Below, piece after piece: positions 50,816 to 62,800 of a stretch of 64,000 nucleotides of DNA (the stretch's first letter is position 1; each line of letters opens with the position of its first letter). Source of the stretch: Owenia fusiformis (lineage: Eukaryota; Annelida; Polychaeta; Sabellida; Oweniidae). The notes under the pieces are model-generated. The model ran no database searches and had not been told where the DNA came from. It worked only from the letters and a program-made list of their open reading frames with translations. The stretch is from contig CAIIXF020000005.1 of NCBI GenBank assembly GCA_903813345.2, forward strand, positions 1,796,001-1,860,000, in the 5' to 3' direction. The translations under genes and the position numbers were made by a program.

Positions 50816-53800
50816 TTAATTTCCATATGCATCATCTTCATTAGAGGGGGCTGTGTTGGGATGACCAATCAGCTGACGTAAGCTTGGGTATTCTTCACTG
50901 ATGCATTGTGGACTTATTGGACCTCCACTCATTTCAACATCATTCATCTGGAAAGGACATAACAAAGTGTGATTATGAGTGTCAAAACAAAAATGGAAGG
51001 ATGGCAGGTCTGGATTATGGTTCACAAAGCCAATTGCTTGCAGTGTCAGTCCAATCTTGTTTACAAAAGTGTGTGTGTGCGTGCATGTGTATGTGGGTGC
51101 CAGGGGGAGGGAGTTATCAAGATAATGTAGATGACTCGCTTAAACATGAATTTCACATTTTTGTAGGATATAAGGATTTTTAAAACTCTCATACACTGAA
51201 TACAAAATGATCAACAGCATAAACATGAAACTAATTTTTCTAATTGGTCTTTCAAAATCATTTTAAAAGAATCAAGACATTTACCAATTTAACAGATTTC
51301 CTGACCAGAACCAGTGCTTGTGGCTCGAAGTCTGTCCCTGTGACAAAACAGTTCAATACATTTCCAGGGGGTTTCTTCATCTCCTTGTATGCTTCGGTAC
51401 ACATAGGATATTGGAAGTTTTCCTATAAAAAATGAACAAGCCTGTCATATCAGTATACACAATTACTGCATACAATTTGAGTAGTTTACAGTTTCGTGAA
51501 ATATACTTTTAATTTCATTTGACAAATGCATCATCTTTACAAGGCATGTAACAACAAATTGTCACCATCTAGCTGCAATTGACTAGATGCGAGTAGAAAA
51601 AATCTTGATTTACGCCATTAAATATTCAAAATCCAGTCAAATGGTCAAAGCGATGTTATATTTGAAATCTACATGTAAAATTACGTCTAGAAATATGGTT
51701 TCGAAAATTGTTTATCAAGTTTGAAAATTTAATTATTTTTGAAAGTGTGACTTCTAGTTCGGGTTGATTCTCCATAGAGCCCATGTTACAAAATCACAAA
51801 AAGTAAAATATCTTTTCTTGTATTGGTCAGATAACATTTTCATTTACTGGACATATTTTGATTTGCATAACTGTTAGATACATAAGGGTTATATGAAAAT
51901 TGAACCACTAAAACAGATGTAATTTAAGTTAAAGGGAACTTTCTACTATACCCGCCATGCTATCTGACCCGAGCGAGCCACCTGGTGGTGAAACTGGTTA
52001 CTACCTACTCGCATCTGCGTTATTGCAGGTGTATTACTACAGACGCCAAATACCAACATATACATGAAAACTTACCTTGAAGATTGTAATAATTAAAGAT
52101 ATTGTGGCCAACTTACAAATATTTAAGCCAGTGTGAAATGATAGGTATTTTAAGACATCTCATGATGTACCAAAATTGGAAATTGATGCATCAGAAATTT
52201 TCACTAAACGTTAATGTACATCATGAAAATAATATGAATATAATTAGTAAAACAAATAAGATTATAATATTGCAATAACATAACACCTAATTCAAGCATA
52301 AATAAAACATCCAGAACACCAAGATGTCCTGACAACATTTCTGGTGACCCTGTACCTACCCCAGAACGCTTCAAGACAAGATGCAATGACTGGCCACCCT
52401 GTACCTACCCCAGAATGCTTCAGGACCAGAAGCAATGACTGGGCAAACTGTACTTACCCCAGAACGCTTCAGGACCAGATGCAATGACTGGCCACCCTGT
52501 ACCTACCCCAGAACGCTTCAGGACCAGATGCAATGACTGGCCACCCTGTACCTACCCCAGAACGCTTCAGGACCAGATGCAATGACTGGTCACCCTGTAC
52601 CTACCCCAGAACACTTCAGGACCAGATGCAATGACTGGCCACCCTGTACCTACCCCAGAACGCTTCAGGACCAGATGCAATGACTGGTCACCCTGTACCT
52701 ACCCCAGAACGCTTCAGGACCATATGCAATGACTGGCCACCCTGTACCTACCCCAGCACGCTTCAGGACCAGATGCAATGACTGGCCACCCTGTACCTAC
52801 CCCAGAACGCTTCAGGACCAGATGCAATGACTGGCCACCCTGTACCTACCCCAGAACGCTTCAAGACCAGATGCAATGACCTGTTCATCTGTAAACATTT
52901 CTTTGCTCTTGTGGCTGCCACATAGAGAAGATTATTCTCATCCTGTTCACCAAGTCCATGAGGAACAATGCTGAAGTCATCTGTCAGTCTCACAGTGTTG
53001 AACTCCAACCCCTTTGACTTATGAGCTGTTGTTAATACATAGTCTAAAATATAAATATAAGTTGAACTGAATGATAGGAAAATCAAAATTTGAATGTAGG
53101 CTTACAATAAAAAAAAATCTAAAACATCTCAGATATAATGCAGCTATTTGTTAACATGCAAAATTGTCAACACCAGTATTTTGTTACAGATGCTAAACCC
53201 CCGAACAGTCGAACACATTTGTTATAGATGCTAACCACTGAATGCATTTGTAACAGACACCAAACACCATCAACAAAAAGAAAGTTGAAGGATATAACAA
53301 TACATGTATCTATGATACATGTCACCAAGGAGTGACATAAAAAGTCATTATCACACATATTTTAAACTAACCTGCCACTTCGATAATTGATGTAGCCTTC
53401 TTACGTATTTTACTAATGTGCATCGGTAGACTATGACGATACACCTTCACAATCTGAATCTTTCCTTTAAGTTCATGGTCCGTAACTTTTGTTGCATATT
53501 TTTCCAATGCATCTAATGACTGGAATCCACCTATAAACTTACTGTGTATTTTCTTATTTTCTGAAAGGCAAGCAGAGACATATTTATTCATGAGTGGCCT
53601 CTGATAAACAGAACAATAATATTATGTTTACTTTTCAAATCATTGGGCACAACTTAACTAAAATGTCACAAATATAGTATGCATTTAAGTTTCCAGATCA
53701 AAGTGATCTCATAAAAAATGTACAAATAATTCAGGTAAGTTATTATAAGGTCACTCATAATTAGAATGTAATCATTTCATACCTTTTATCCTCTCTTCGG

Positions 53801-56800
53801 GTGATAAGGTGAGGGTGTATATGTCATCTATTATGTCAAATCCAAATCCCTCTAGACCCTGAAGAAATATAATATATTTATTCTCAAATTAACAATGGTA
53901 TTATTGTTTATTCATTGAAGTTAAATGCCCCATTTATTGTTGTTAACTTTACAATGAAAGAGGAACAGGACCCAAGTTATTTATTTCATTTTTCCTTTTA
54001 CTTTTGAAAATGCAGTGTGATGAAAATTAGGTTGAGCATAATATGCTACAAGTAGGATGTGCATAGGTACCCCAACAAATGCAATCCTGATGTGCATACG
54101 TACCCCAACAAATGCAATCCTGATGTGCATACGTACCCCAACAAATGCAATCCTGATGTGCATACGTACCCCAACAAATGCAATCCTGATGTTCTCTGTG
54201 TAGCTACATAATCCAACGGCCTCCTGGAACAGTTGGAAGTTGGTACGCGTGACTATAGCTATCTGGCCATTTGACTCTCCCAGTACACTCCCTTAAAAAC
54301 AAAATAATATGTACATGTATGAGGGTTGACCCAAAAGTATAACACACATGCCAGAGTTATAAACAGAGAAAGGTTAAAGATTCACTTTCTTTAAATTGAT
54401 TTACTTCAAATGGAGAAGTTGCAAGGTTGAACGACATAGCAATAACAAGTTTACCTAGAATGTCCTAATAGTCAATCTATGTATGTACCAGAATATATAA
54501 TATTACGTACAAGACACATATTCAGTAATGCTTTTAAATTCTTACGCACATTCATACCTTACATTCATTTACATAAACTCCAACATGACCTGAAGTTTAG
54601 CGTACCTGGTATTCCATTTCCAACTAGCGTCTTTGTCTTCTCTCCTTTCAGGTGTTCCAAGATACAAGAGGCTGCAAATGCTACTTCAGGTCCAAATCTA
54701 AATGACTGGAACAAATGTATATTTATTAGAGATAAAGCCCTTTATTGAGAAAATAATGAAAAACTAAGGAGATGTTTTATAAGTAACATGTGTCCCCTTG
54801 ATTTCTTTTGGAAAAAGAAGTTCAAATCCTATTTGATTTATCTAAATAATGTGGAAGAGGTCTGGATGTGTTGCTTTAGGATGACCCTTCTGTGTAAAAA
54901 GCTAAAGGCAGATCAGGCTGGTGATACACTAGATTTACTTGTATAAGAAAGACTAGTGTATAATTGGGGTACCTGTGTCAGATAGAATATATGACTGGCT
55001 TGTACTCTCTCCATGGCATTCACTGCTCCCCTGAAGGAGTAAATTTGTTGATGTGGGTCTCCAACTAGGATCTTAGCCTGGGACTGGCGCAACATGATGT
55101 CAGTTATAGCTGAAACAAGATGTCACATAGCTGTGCATTAAAGCTGCAATATAAACTTGAAACTACATGCATGGGACATTGATCTGCAGTATCTTTTATT
55201 AGAGAGATTTCGCACATAAGTGAAAGTACAACTTATACGTATACATATAGTTTAAAGGGTCATGTCGAACTATTATATTTACTAAAATCAATTTTAAATT
55301 GTACTTAATGGAACATAACGATTCCCGTTATAGAAAAGCTCCATCAACTATGATGCATTGAGACTATGAATGCATTGTCATCTGCACGTGTAGATTATGC
55401 ACATTATATTTAAATGCTTGCTTCCGTGTCCTTGTAGTTGTAGTGTATTAAAAACATGATCCTTTAAAGGGAGTCATGATTCTTTAAAGTGAGTCATTAC
55501 ATAAACAAGTTGATTCTTTCAATGTTTTCATGATCAGTATAAGTTCAATGAACTTAAAAAACGGTATATTTACGTAGATGATAACGTATACAGTTGGATC
55601 TCCGTATAAAGATTTGCCTACATGTGTGTGGAACAATTGACCGCAAGCATTTTTAAAAATTAATTGGCTGAGTGGGAACAGTATCCAATCAAATACTTTA
55701 ACCATCAATTTGAAACACCAATCAAACCAGTAGGTTCTAGCAATTCCTGGAAACAATCCATTCAGTAGCTCATCATACGACATACAGGGTGTTTCATAAC
55801 GAGCATCTCCAAAAAGTCAATTTGAGAAGAGATGGGTCTATAACATATGTACTATATATGAGCCTATTTTATTCTAGACAAACACATTTGGATCAACTAA
55901 ACATCCTACAATTCAAGAAAGTACAAATGGCATCCCTTTGACCTGTATTTATTACAGTCTGAGAAGATCTTTCCTGACGAAAAGCTCACATTATGAAACA
56001 CCTTGTACTTTTACCTATAAGTATAAGTATACGTTATAAGTTGTACTTTCACTAGGTGCGAAATCTCTCTATTATCTGTTTTATTCCATCATATCATAAT
56101 TTAACACAATCATAGAAAATGAGAGGAACAAATCACTTATCTTACCATCAATGTTCATTTTGGAGTAAAGTAACATAGAATGTATGTGCAAAGTATGTAT
56201 GGGTGATTGAGACATATGATTTGTAGCATATATATATTACCATCTTGCGAAAATATGAGCGATTTATAAGGACTGACATTGAGAGGTGTAGTGAATGGAG
56301 AGGGCATATATCAAAGGATACTAGCTGTGGTTGAATCAAACCATGGATTTCAAGAGAAAGTTGATGTTGGCCTTAAAAATAAAATTTGGATAAATGGATT
56401 TGGTCCAGTGCCGTTTCAATACAATGTTGTTTCTTGTATTTAGCTTTGTAGCTTATAGACAATATGGTGCACTTATGGAGAAGGAATACATGTACCTGTA
56501 TATGATACATAGATAGTGTTAATGGTCACTACATACAGGAAAACTCTGTTTCTTTACCTGGTGTTAAATCCTGTGCCTCATCAATGAGTATGCAATCACA
56601 GTCCCAAATCCTTGGCTTACTCAACTGGTAAAGCTTTAGGAAACCATCAAAAGGGATGCAGATGCCCTTGTCTTTCTTATCTTTGATTCTCTCCCAGATG
56701 TATTCAGCATCTTCAGAATACCTCTGCAAAAACATACATTAAAGTTAGTAATACTAATGGTTTTATGGGTATAAACTATTAAGTTTAAGGCTCTGTAGTT

Positions 56801-59800
56801 CTTCCATATTGTTGACATTTCCATAAAGCATGTCTATTAACTTTTTCATCTTTGAAACCATGAGAATATTTACATTGGTTGTAACTGAACTTTCTATAGG
56901 TAGTAAACCAGAACAACGGCAACGCCAAAGCGTAGCGAATCCCATCGAACAGAAATGGCTGGCATTTTTACAAACGAATAGCAATAAAACAACACACCAG
57001 AAAGGCCACCATTTTCAAAATGGTTGCTCACTAGCCAAGTTGTTATTAGGAGAGATAATATGCTTTTAAGTAGCTACCTCTAAAATTTTTGAAAAATCGC
57101 ACACGTACTTGTAAAATAACACACATAAAAATGGTGGCTATTTTTCAAAATGGCCGACTACTCCCCAAAGTTTTGTTAGACAATGTGCCATGCTTAAAGT
57201 ATTCACATATCAAATATGAACAAAATCGCTCCACTACTTTTTGAGTTATAGTAAAATACGTTAAAATGGCGGCCATTTTTCAAAATGGCCACCTTCTACC
57301 AAAAGTGTCATTAGAAGTGGACAGTGTGCCATATATGCTTATAGTATTCACATACCAAATATGAACAAAATCACTCCACTACTTTTCGAGTTATAGTAAA
57401 ATATGTTAAAATGGCGGCCATTTTTCAAAGTTTTTTCAAAATGGCCGCCTTCTACCAAAAGTGGCATAGGACAGTATGCCGTGCTTATAGTATTCACATA
57501 CCAAATATGAACAAAATCGCTCCACTACTTTTCGAGTTATAGTAAAATACGTTAAAATGGGGGCCATTTTTCAAATTTTTTTTCAAAATGGCCGCCTTCT
57601 ACAAAAAATGTCATAGGACAGTGTGTCATGCTTATAGTATTCACATACCAAATATGAACAAAATCGCTCCACTACTTTTCGAGTTATAGTAAAATACGTT
57701 AGAATTTAACTTGCAAATCCAAAAGTGGCATAGGACAGTATGCCGTGCTTATAGTATTCACATACCAAATATGAACAAAATCGCTCCACTACTTTTCGAG
57801 TTATAGTAAAATACGTTAAAATGGGGGCCATTTTTCAAATTTTTTTTCAAAATGGCCGCCTTCTACCAAAAGTGTCTTTAGACAGTGTGCAATGCTTATA
57901 GTATTCACATACCAAATATGAACAAAATCGCTCCACTATTTTTTGAGTTACAGCAAAAATCGTAAAATGACGAGTAAAGGCGGCCATTTTTCAAGATGGC
58001 TGCCATGTGCTTCTTTAATATCTACATTTGTAGCATTATTAATGTCCCTTATAATTTTTTTACATTTAAAACATATTGCTATTACAGTTTTACATATTGC
58101 ACCTAAATTACTGTAAAATCGGCACTAAAATGGCCGCCATTTTGAAATGAGCGGCCATTTTGAAAATCGGCTTTCGAGCAGAACTTCTACTCCCATAGGG
58201 TATATGTGTACAAAATATGAACAAAATCGGGCCAACGGTATTTGAGTTATTGCCCGGACGGACGGACGGACGGACGGACGTACGTACGGACGTACGTACG
58301 TACGGACGGACGTACGTACGGACGGACGTACGTACGTACGGACGTACGTACGTACGGACGTACGTACGGACGGACGGACGGACGGAGGCGTTCCCTATAT
58401 CCCTCTGAACTTCGTTCGATGGGATAAAAAGTAATCAGCAAATCAAGCCTCCACTCACAAAAGAGTAATGACGTACAGTTCTACCATCATATGCTCATGT
58501 TTGCATGAGTATACACCATTTATGTATTTTAAGGTTATGGCTTACCATTCTAGCATCTTGTGGAATGGCCTTCCTCTCATTTTTATCAGTGACTTCATAC
58601 TCTGGTACATGTTGTGTTGTGATGAAGTCATCAGCAGATGCCATGAATGTCTCAAGGGTGTCCTTCACAAACTTTGCACGGGAGTAGAGATTGTCTCCCT
58701 TTCTTTGGGGCAAAATTTGTGTAATGGGATAGACCTTCAGATTGCCTATGAATTTCCCAGCTGCTCTATACCTACAGAGAGAAACCACATGTAGAACCTT
58801 AGAAATTGTGAAGGATTACAAAATTCAAAAGATGGTAAACTGAAATGAATGTGAAAAAATAGATACCAGTCATACCAAAATACCTCTTTTAGTGCTATGA
58901 AGATGTCAATATCTTCACAAGATTCATGTTTTTTTGCATCATAATAAGAATTCTTTAGATACCCATAAACAAAGCACATTTAATTTAGTTAAAAACAAAA
59001 ATAGGTGAATCACATGCGATTTACATATGTGATGCAGATATATCAGTACTTACTTGTATCCTACATATTTGTAAGCTAAAGCATGTCCAGTCATACAGTT
59101 GACATTACTGGGGAACCTACTCTTAGCATGCTCTCTCACTGACCTGAAGTGATATTACATTTCAACACATTAGGCACTTACTGGAGATACAAACTATTTT
59201 ATTATGACAAGTTGTCTTGTATTTGTGTTTTTGAAAAAAAAACATGTTCAAAAGAATCAAGATCACATGATACACTTATTATATATTATTATATTTTCCT
59301 ATTTCTATCATTTTGCTATTGTATACATGTTGTAACTTTTAAAATCTAAAATAATTTATGTACTCATCCCAAAGGTGGAAATAAAGAAACATAAACTTAT
59401 GTACATTTCACATAGTTTTGAATGTAAGATGTTGATCATGAGCCCTTAGAAGAAAAATGTTGGTCCTTCATTAGAATCCAATTACATACAGGACTATGCT
59501 TCAAGTACTTTTGTATCCTGAAATTCAATTGTATGGATGGTTAGACTTTTAAAGGGATAAGGAGTTTAATCAATCAGTGGTCCAGAAAAAAATAATCTGA
59601 TTATTATTATAGCGGGATAAATAGTGTAAAGTAATCGCCGTTTGCGGAACAAATCGTGAAACTTTCCTCAAATGATCACTGATTGCTACTCTTCAAATAA
59701 AGCAACTGTGCCAAAAAATCGCTCCATAGGAACTACCCTAATTTTACAATTCTTACCCCCCCCATGGTCACGGAGGGGGGGGGGGCTAAAAAAAATTTGA

Positions 59801-62800
59801 CACAATTTTTTTTACTAAATTATGCTCATACTTCAAATTTAATATTACCTTATCATGTTAAGAAGTCAATGTTGAAGTAAAAATATGAAATACCATTGAT
59901 TTTCGATTGCTATGTTAAAGGGTGGTGATGGGCGACGCCCACTTTTCTTGTATTGAATATTTTGCACCATATCACAGTAGCAGGAGTAAATCAAATAAGT
60001 GATATATGATTTTAAAATTACATCTATATCTAATGCTTCACATGACTATTATTTTTCACCTTTTTCACTGTTAAAGGCTTGTTTTGAGTCACACCCATCT
60101 TTTAGATATTCAGAAAAAATGGTCGAAGTGGGTAGACTTGTGGTTTTTTGGCTTCTGAGTGCAGTTAGACTCCATATATCAACTATCTATATCTGTTTCA
60201 TAGTTCCTTTAGTTTCACTTTCCACATATTTTTAAATCATAGTTTTATTAATCTTATAGAAGGATTTATACTAGTGTCTATCAGTATCATAGTTACTTTT
60301 TGGTATGTTGCAGTGTCCTTATGAAGAATAATTGCTATCACACACACATAATGCTGTACAAACAAGATTTCCTTTCAGGCACTTGCATCGTGTTGATATG
60401 CATTGGTTTTTGCAGCTACATTTATGAGAGCCTGGCAAGTGTCTGATGCTTGGGGTAAGGTTGTCCACCTTGGTATCCATTTGGTGTCTTCAAATATCCA
60501 GCCTCACTCAGCTGGGGAAGAACTTGAGGATTCGCTGTAAGTGGTTGCCCCCAAATAAATACAGCTTGGTATATGACTCTCTTCATATGCTGTAAAAAGG
60601 CATCTGATGTTGGACGAATGTGTGATATTATTGAAGTTCTCTTTGTGAACATCTCCTTCCTCGCAGTATTGATTGATGTTTCATTGCTTGTTTTAAGTTG
60701 GAGACCAGAATAATGAACAGCTCTAAAATAGGCATCAAGCAGGGTATTGGGTCATATTGAGATTTCTGTTAATGCTGTAGTCAATTCAGGGTAGGTACTC
60801 CATTGGTTCCAGGCTGATGTCTTAGACTTTCCATTAAAGCCTGATGTGGTGTCACACCCAGTCATAGCATGGAATATTGGGAAACATGGCTTTCTGAGGA
60901 GTCATCTCATGGGCAATTTCGTGGGCTGGAAGGTATCTATAGGACTTTCCCTTGCCAAAGGTGAGTCAGCTTTGAATGTTAAGTTGTACTAACTGCCAGA
61001 ACAACAATGTCTGAATCAACTGTTCTAATCGTCATTTTTGTGAAGCCTTTTTTCATTGCATCATATATGTGCAGAAAGATTCGGGAATCTGCCTCTTCAT
61101 GGGATGATGGTGAAATCTCAGAAACATGCTGCTTAGGATATGCCTCTGCAGAATTCCCAATTGTTGTAATCAGGATTTTATTCTCTGGTACTGGAATGGC
61201 TGAGACATTTGATGCAAGGATGGTAAAGAGATCACTTTTCTTGTCATCAGAGCGTAGAAATTCTGGCCAATTCCCTGGCAATTTGTTTTCTGGATAAACT
61301 ATTTGACGCTTTCCAGATCCATGCTTTTTTCTTGTTGAAGATTTGACACTATTTGGTATATATTGATCCCATACAATATTAAGTCTTTGTACTCTATTAA
61401 GTTGATCTGCAGTATACTTATTAAATAAATATGTCATTTGAGTATTGTAGGAAGGTTTTTGCTTCTTGAGTTTTCAGCAGGTGGACTATTACGGCACCAT
61501 CAAGAAACAGGGCTTCGACATCTGGTGTATTGATCTCTCTATTTGGAAGGTCTTCCATTGGTTTTAAGATATTTGCTTTGAGTCCAGTCTTGATTGTGCC
61601 ATCTTGTGAAAGGGATGGAGGGAATGCCTGGTTCTCATGTCGGAAAAGTTCATCTAAGTTGCCGTCTCTATTCTGGCACATTATGTCTAGTTGTGAAAAT
61701 AGGGCAGTGTCATTTTTCAAGCTTGCTAGCTTTGAACTTGACTTAGATTTGTTGGAAGATCTTGAAATTGTTTCTCTTGATAGGGTCTAGTGATGGCTTT
61801 TGATCTTTCAATAATTCTCTCCTTATTATATATACTTCACATTGACTTTTGCCCCTTTTCTCAATTGTGTTCAATGTGTCAACTGCACTGCTTGACATTA
61901 CATCTCTAGTATCAAGTGTTGCAATAAAGGGGTTTCCTAAATCATTGATAACTTAAGTAAGGGAATAGACATATTTGTTGAAACTGGTTTGATAACTAAC
62001 ACTGTGCTCATGGTTTGCAAGGACCATCATTATTCTTCATCTCATCCTCAAACTCAGTTAACAATCTTGCGATCTCTGGACCATCGACCATCCACTTCTG
62101 TAATGCGGTTGGATTGTCGAACAACCCCACAGCTCCACCCTCACTTTTGATCACACTATTATTTTGCTCATGGGCTTGGTCTATTGACATGGAGGAGAAG
62201 CTTTTTCTTGACTTGCTGACAGTGAAATGCCCCTTCATGAAACCATTATGAACTTCAGGTTGGGTTTCCTTGAGCTGAACCATATCACTTACATGGACAG
62301 GTACCTAGCGGGCATAATTGGTATGATCCAGGGAGACAAACCATGGCATGATTTCCATGATAGTTTCTTTGTAGAGCTTGAAGTCCCCAAGTCTCACAGC
62401 TCTAACATTTGTTAGACCCAGAACTTGTAATTGGAGTACCATGTACCAGAATTTGAATATAGGCGACCATGTTTCTTCACTCTGCTGTGTATCTATCAAA
62501 GATTCAAAATCAAGAGGCAAAATTGTATTGATTGGTAATCTACCTGAAATCTACCCAAGTAACAAGACCCCCTCCCAATACACATAACACTCATTCTTAA
62601 TTCAAAACTGCCCTTATTAGACCAACAATATCATATTTTAAAACATAACAGTTAAAGATGCATTATGCCATAGGTTTCTCCCCCAGACAATCAATGATGT
62701 CCTATTGTTATTGCTCATATAATATCTCACATACCATAGATATATCTTGAGAATAACTTTTGGGTATATCATTGCCGAAATATCGGAAATAATCAACAGA

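Larger units (their letters stand above)
56913..58430. mobile_element. satellite-cored repetitive element with ACGG/ACGT tail, in a helicase intron
   Basis: The left end carries GCAACGCCAAAGCGTAGC and ATCCCATCGAAC; the right end carries the inverse GTTCGATGGGAT at 58414-58425, so short terminal inverted similarity brackets the block. Between them are an array of 120-150-bp units (57100-57960) and a pure tetranucleotide-type tract. A solo copy of the left module lies at 19541. The mechanism of spread is unknown; no transposase is encoded. Confidence 0.7.

Noticed and set aside
52204-52386. Minus-strand frame beginning [11 protein letters not shown]
   Set aside because: It is a read of the outermost unit of the 49-bp helicase repeat and the intron beyond.
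53981-54163. Minus-strand frame of repeated [11 protein letters not shown] peptides as a separate gene
   Set aside because: It is the continuation of a helicase exon through the 33-bp repeat array, so it is described as alternative exon ends.
58217-58441. Open frames rich in R-T-D-G or R-P-Y-V strings on both strands
   Set aside because: They arise from the ACGG/ACGT tract, which has no stop in any frame.
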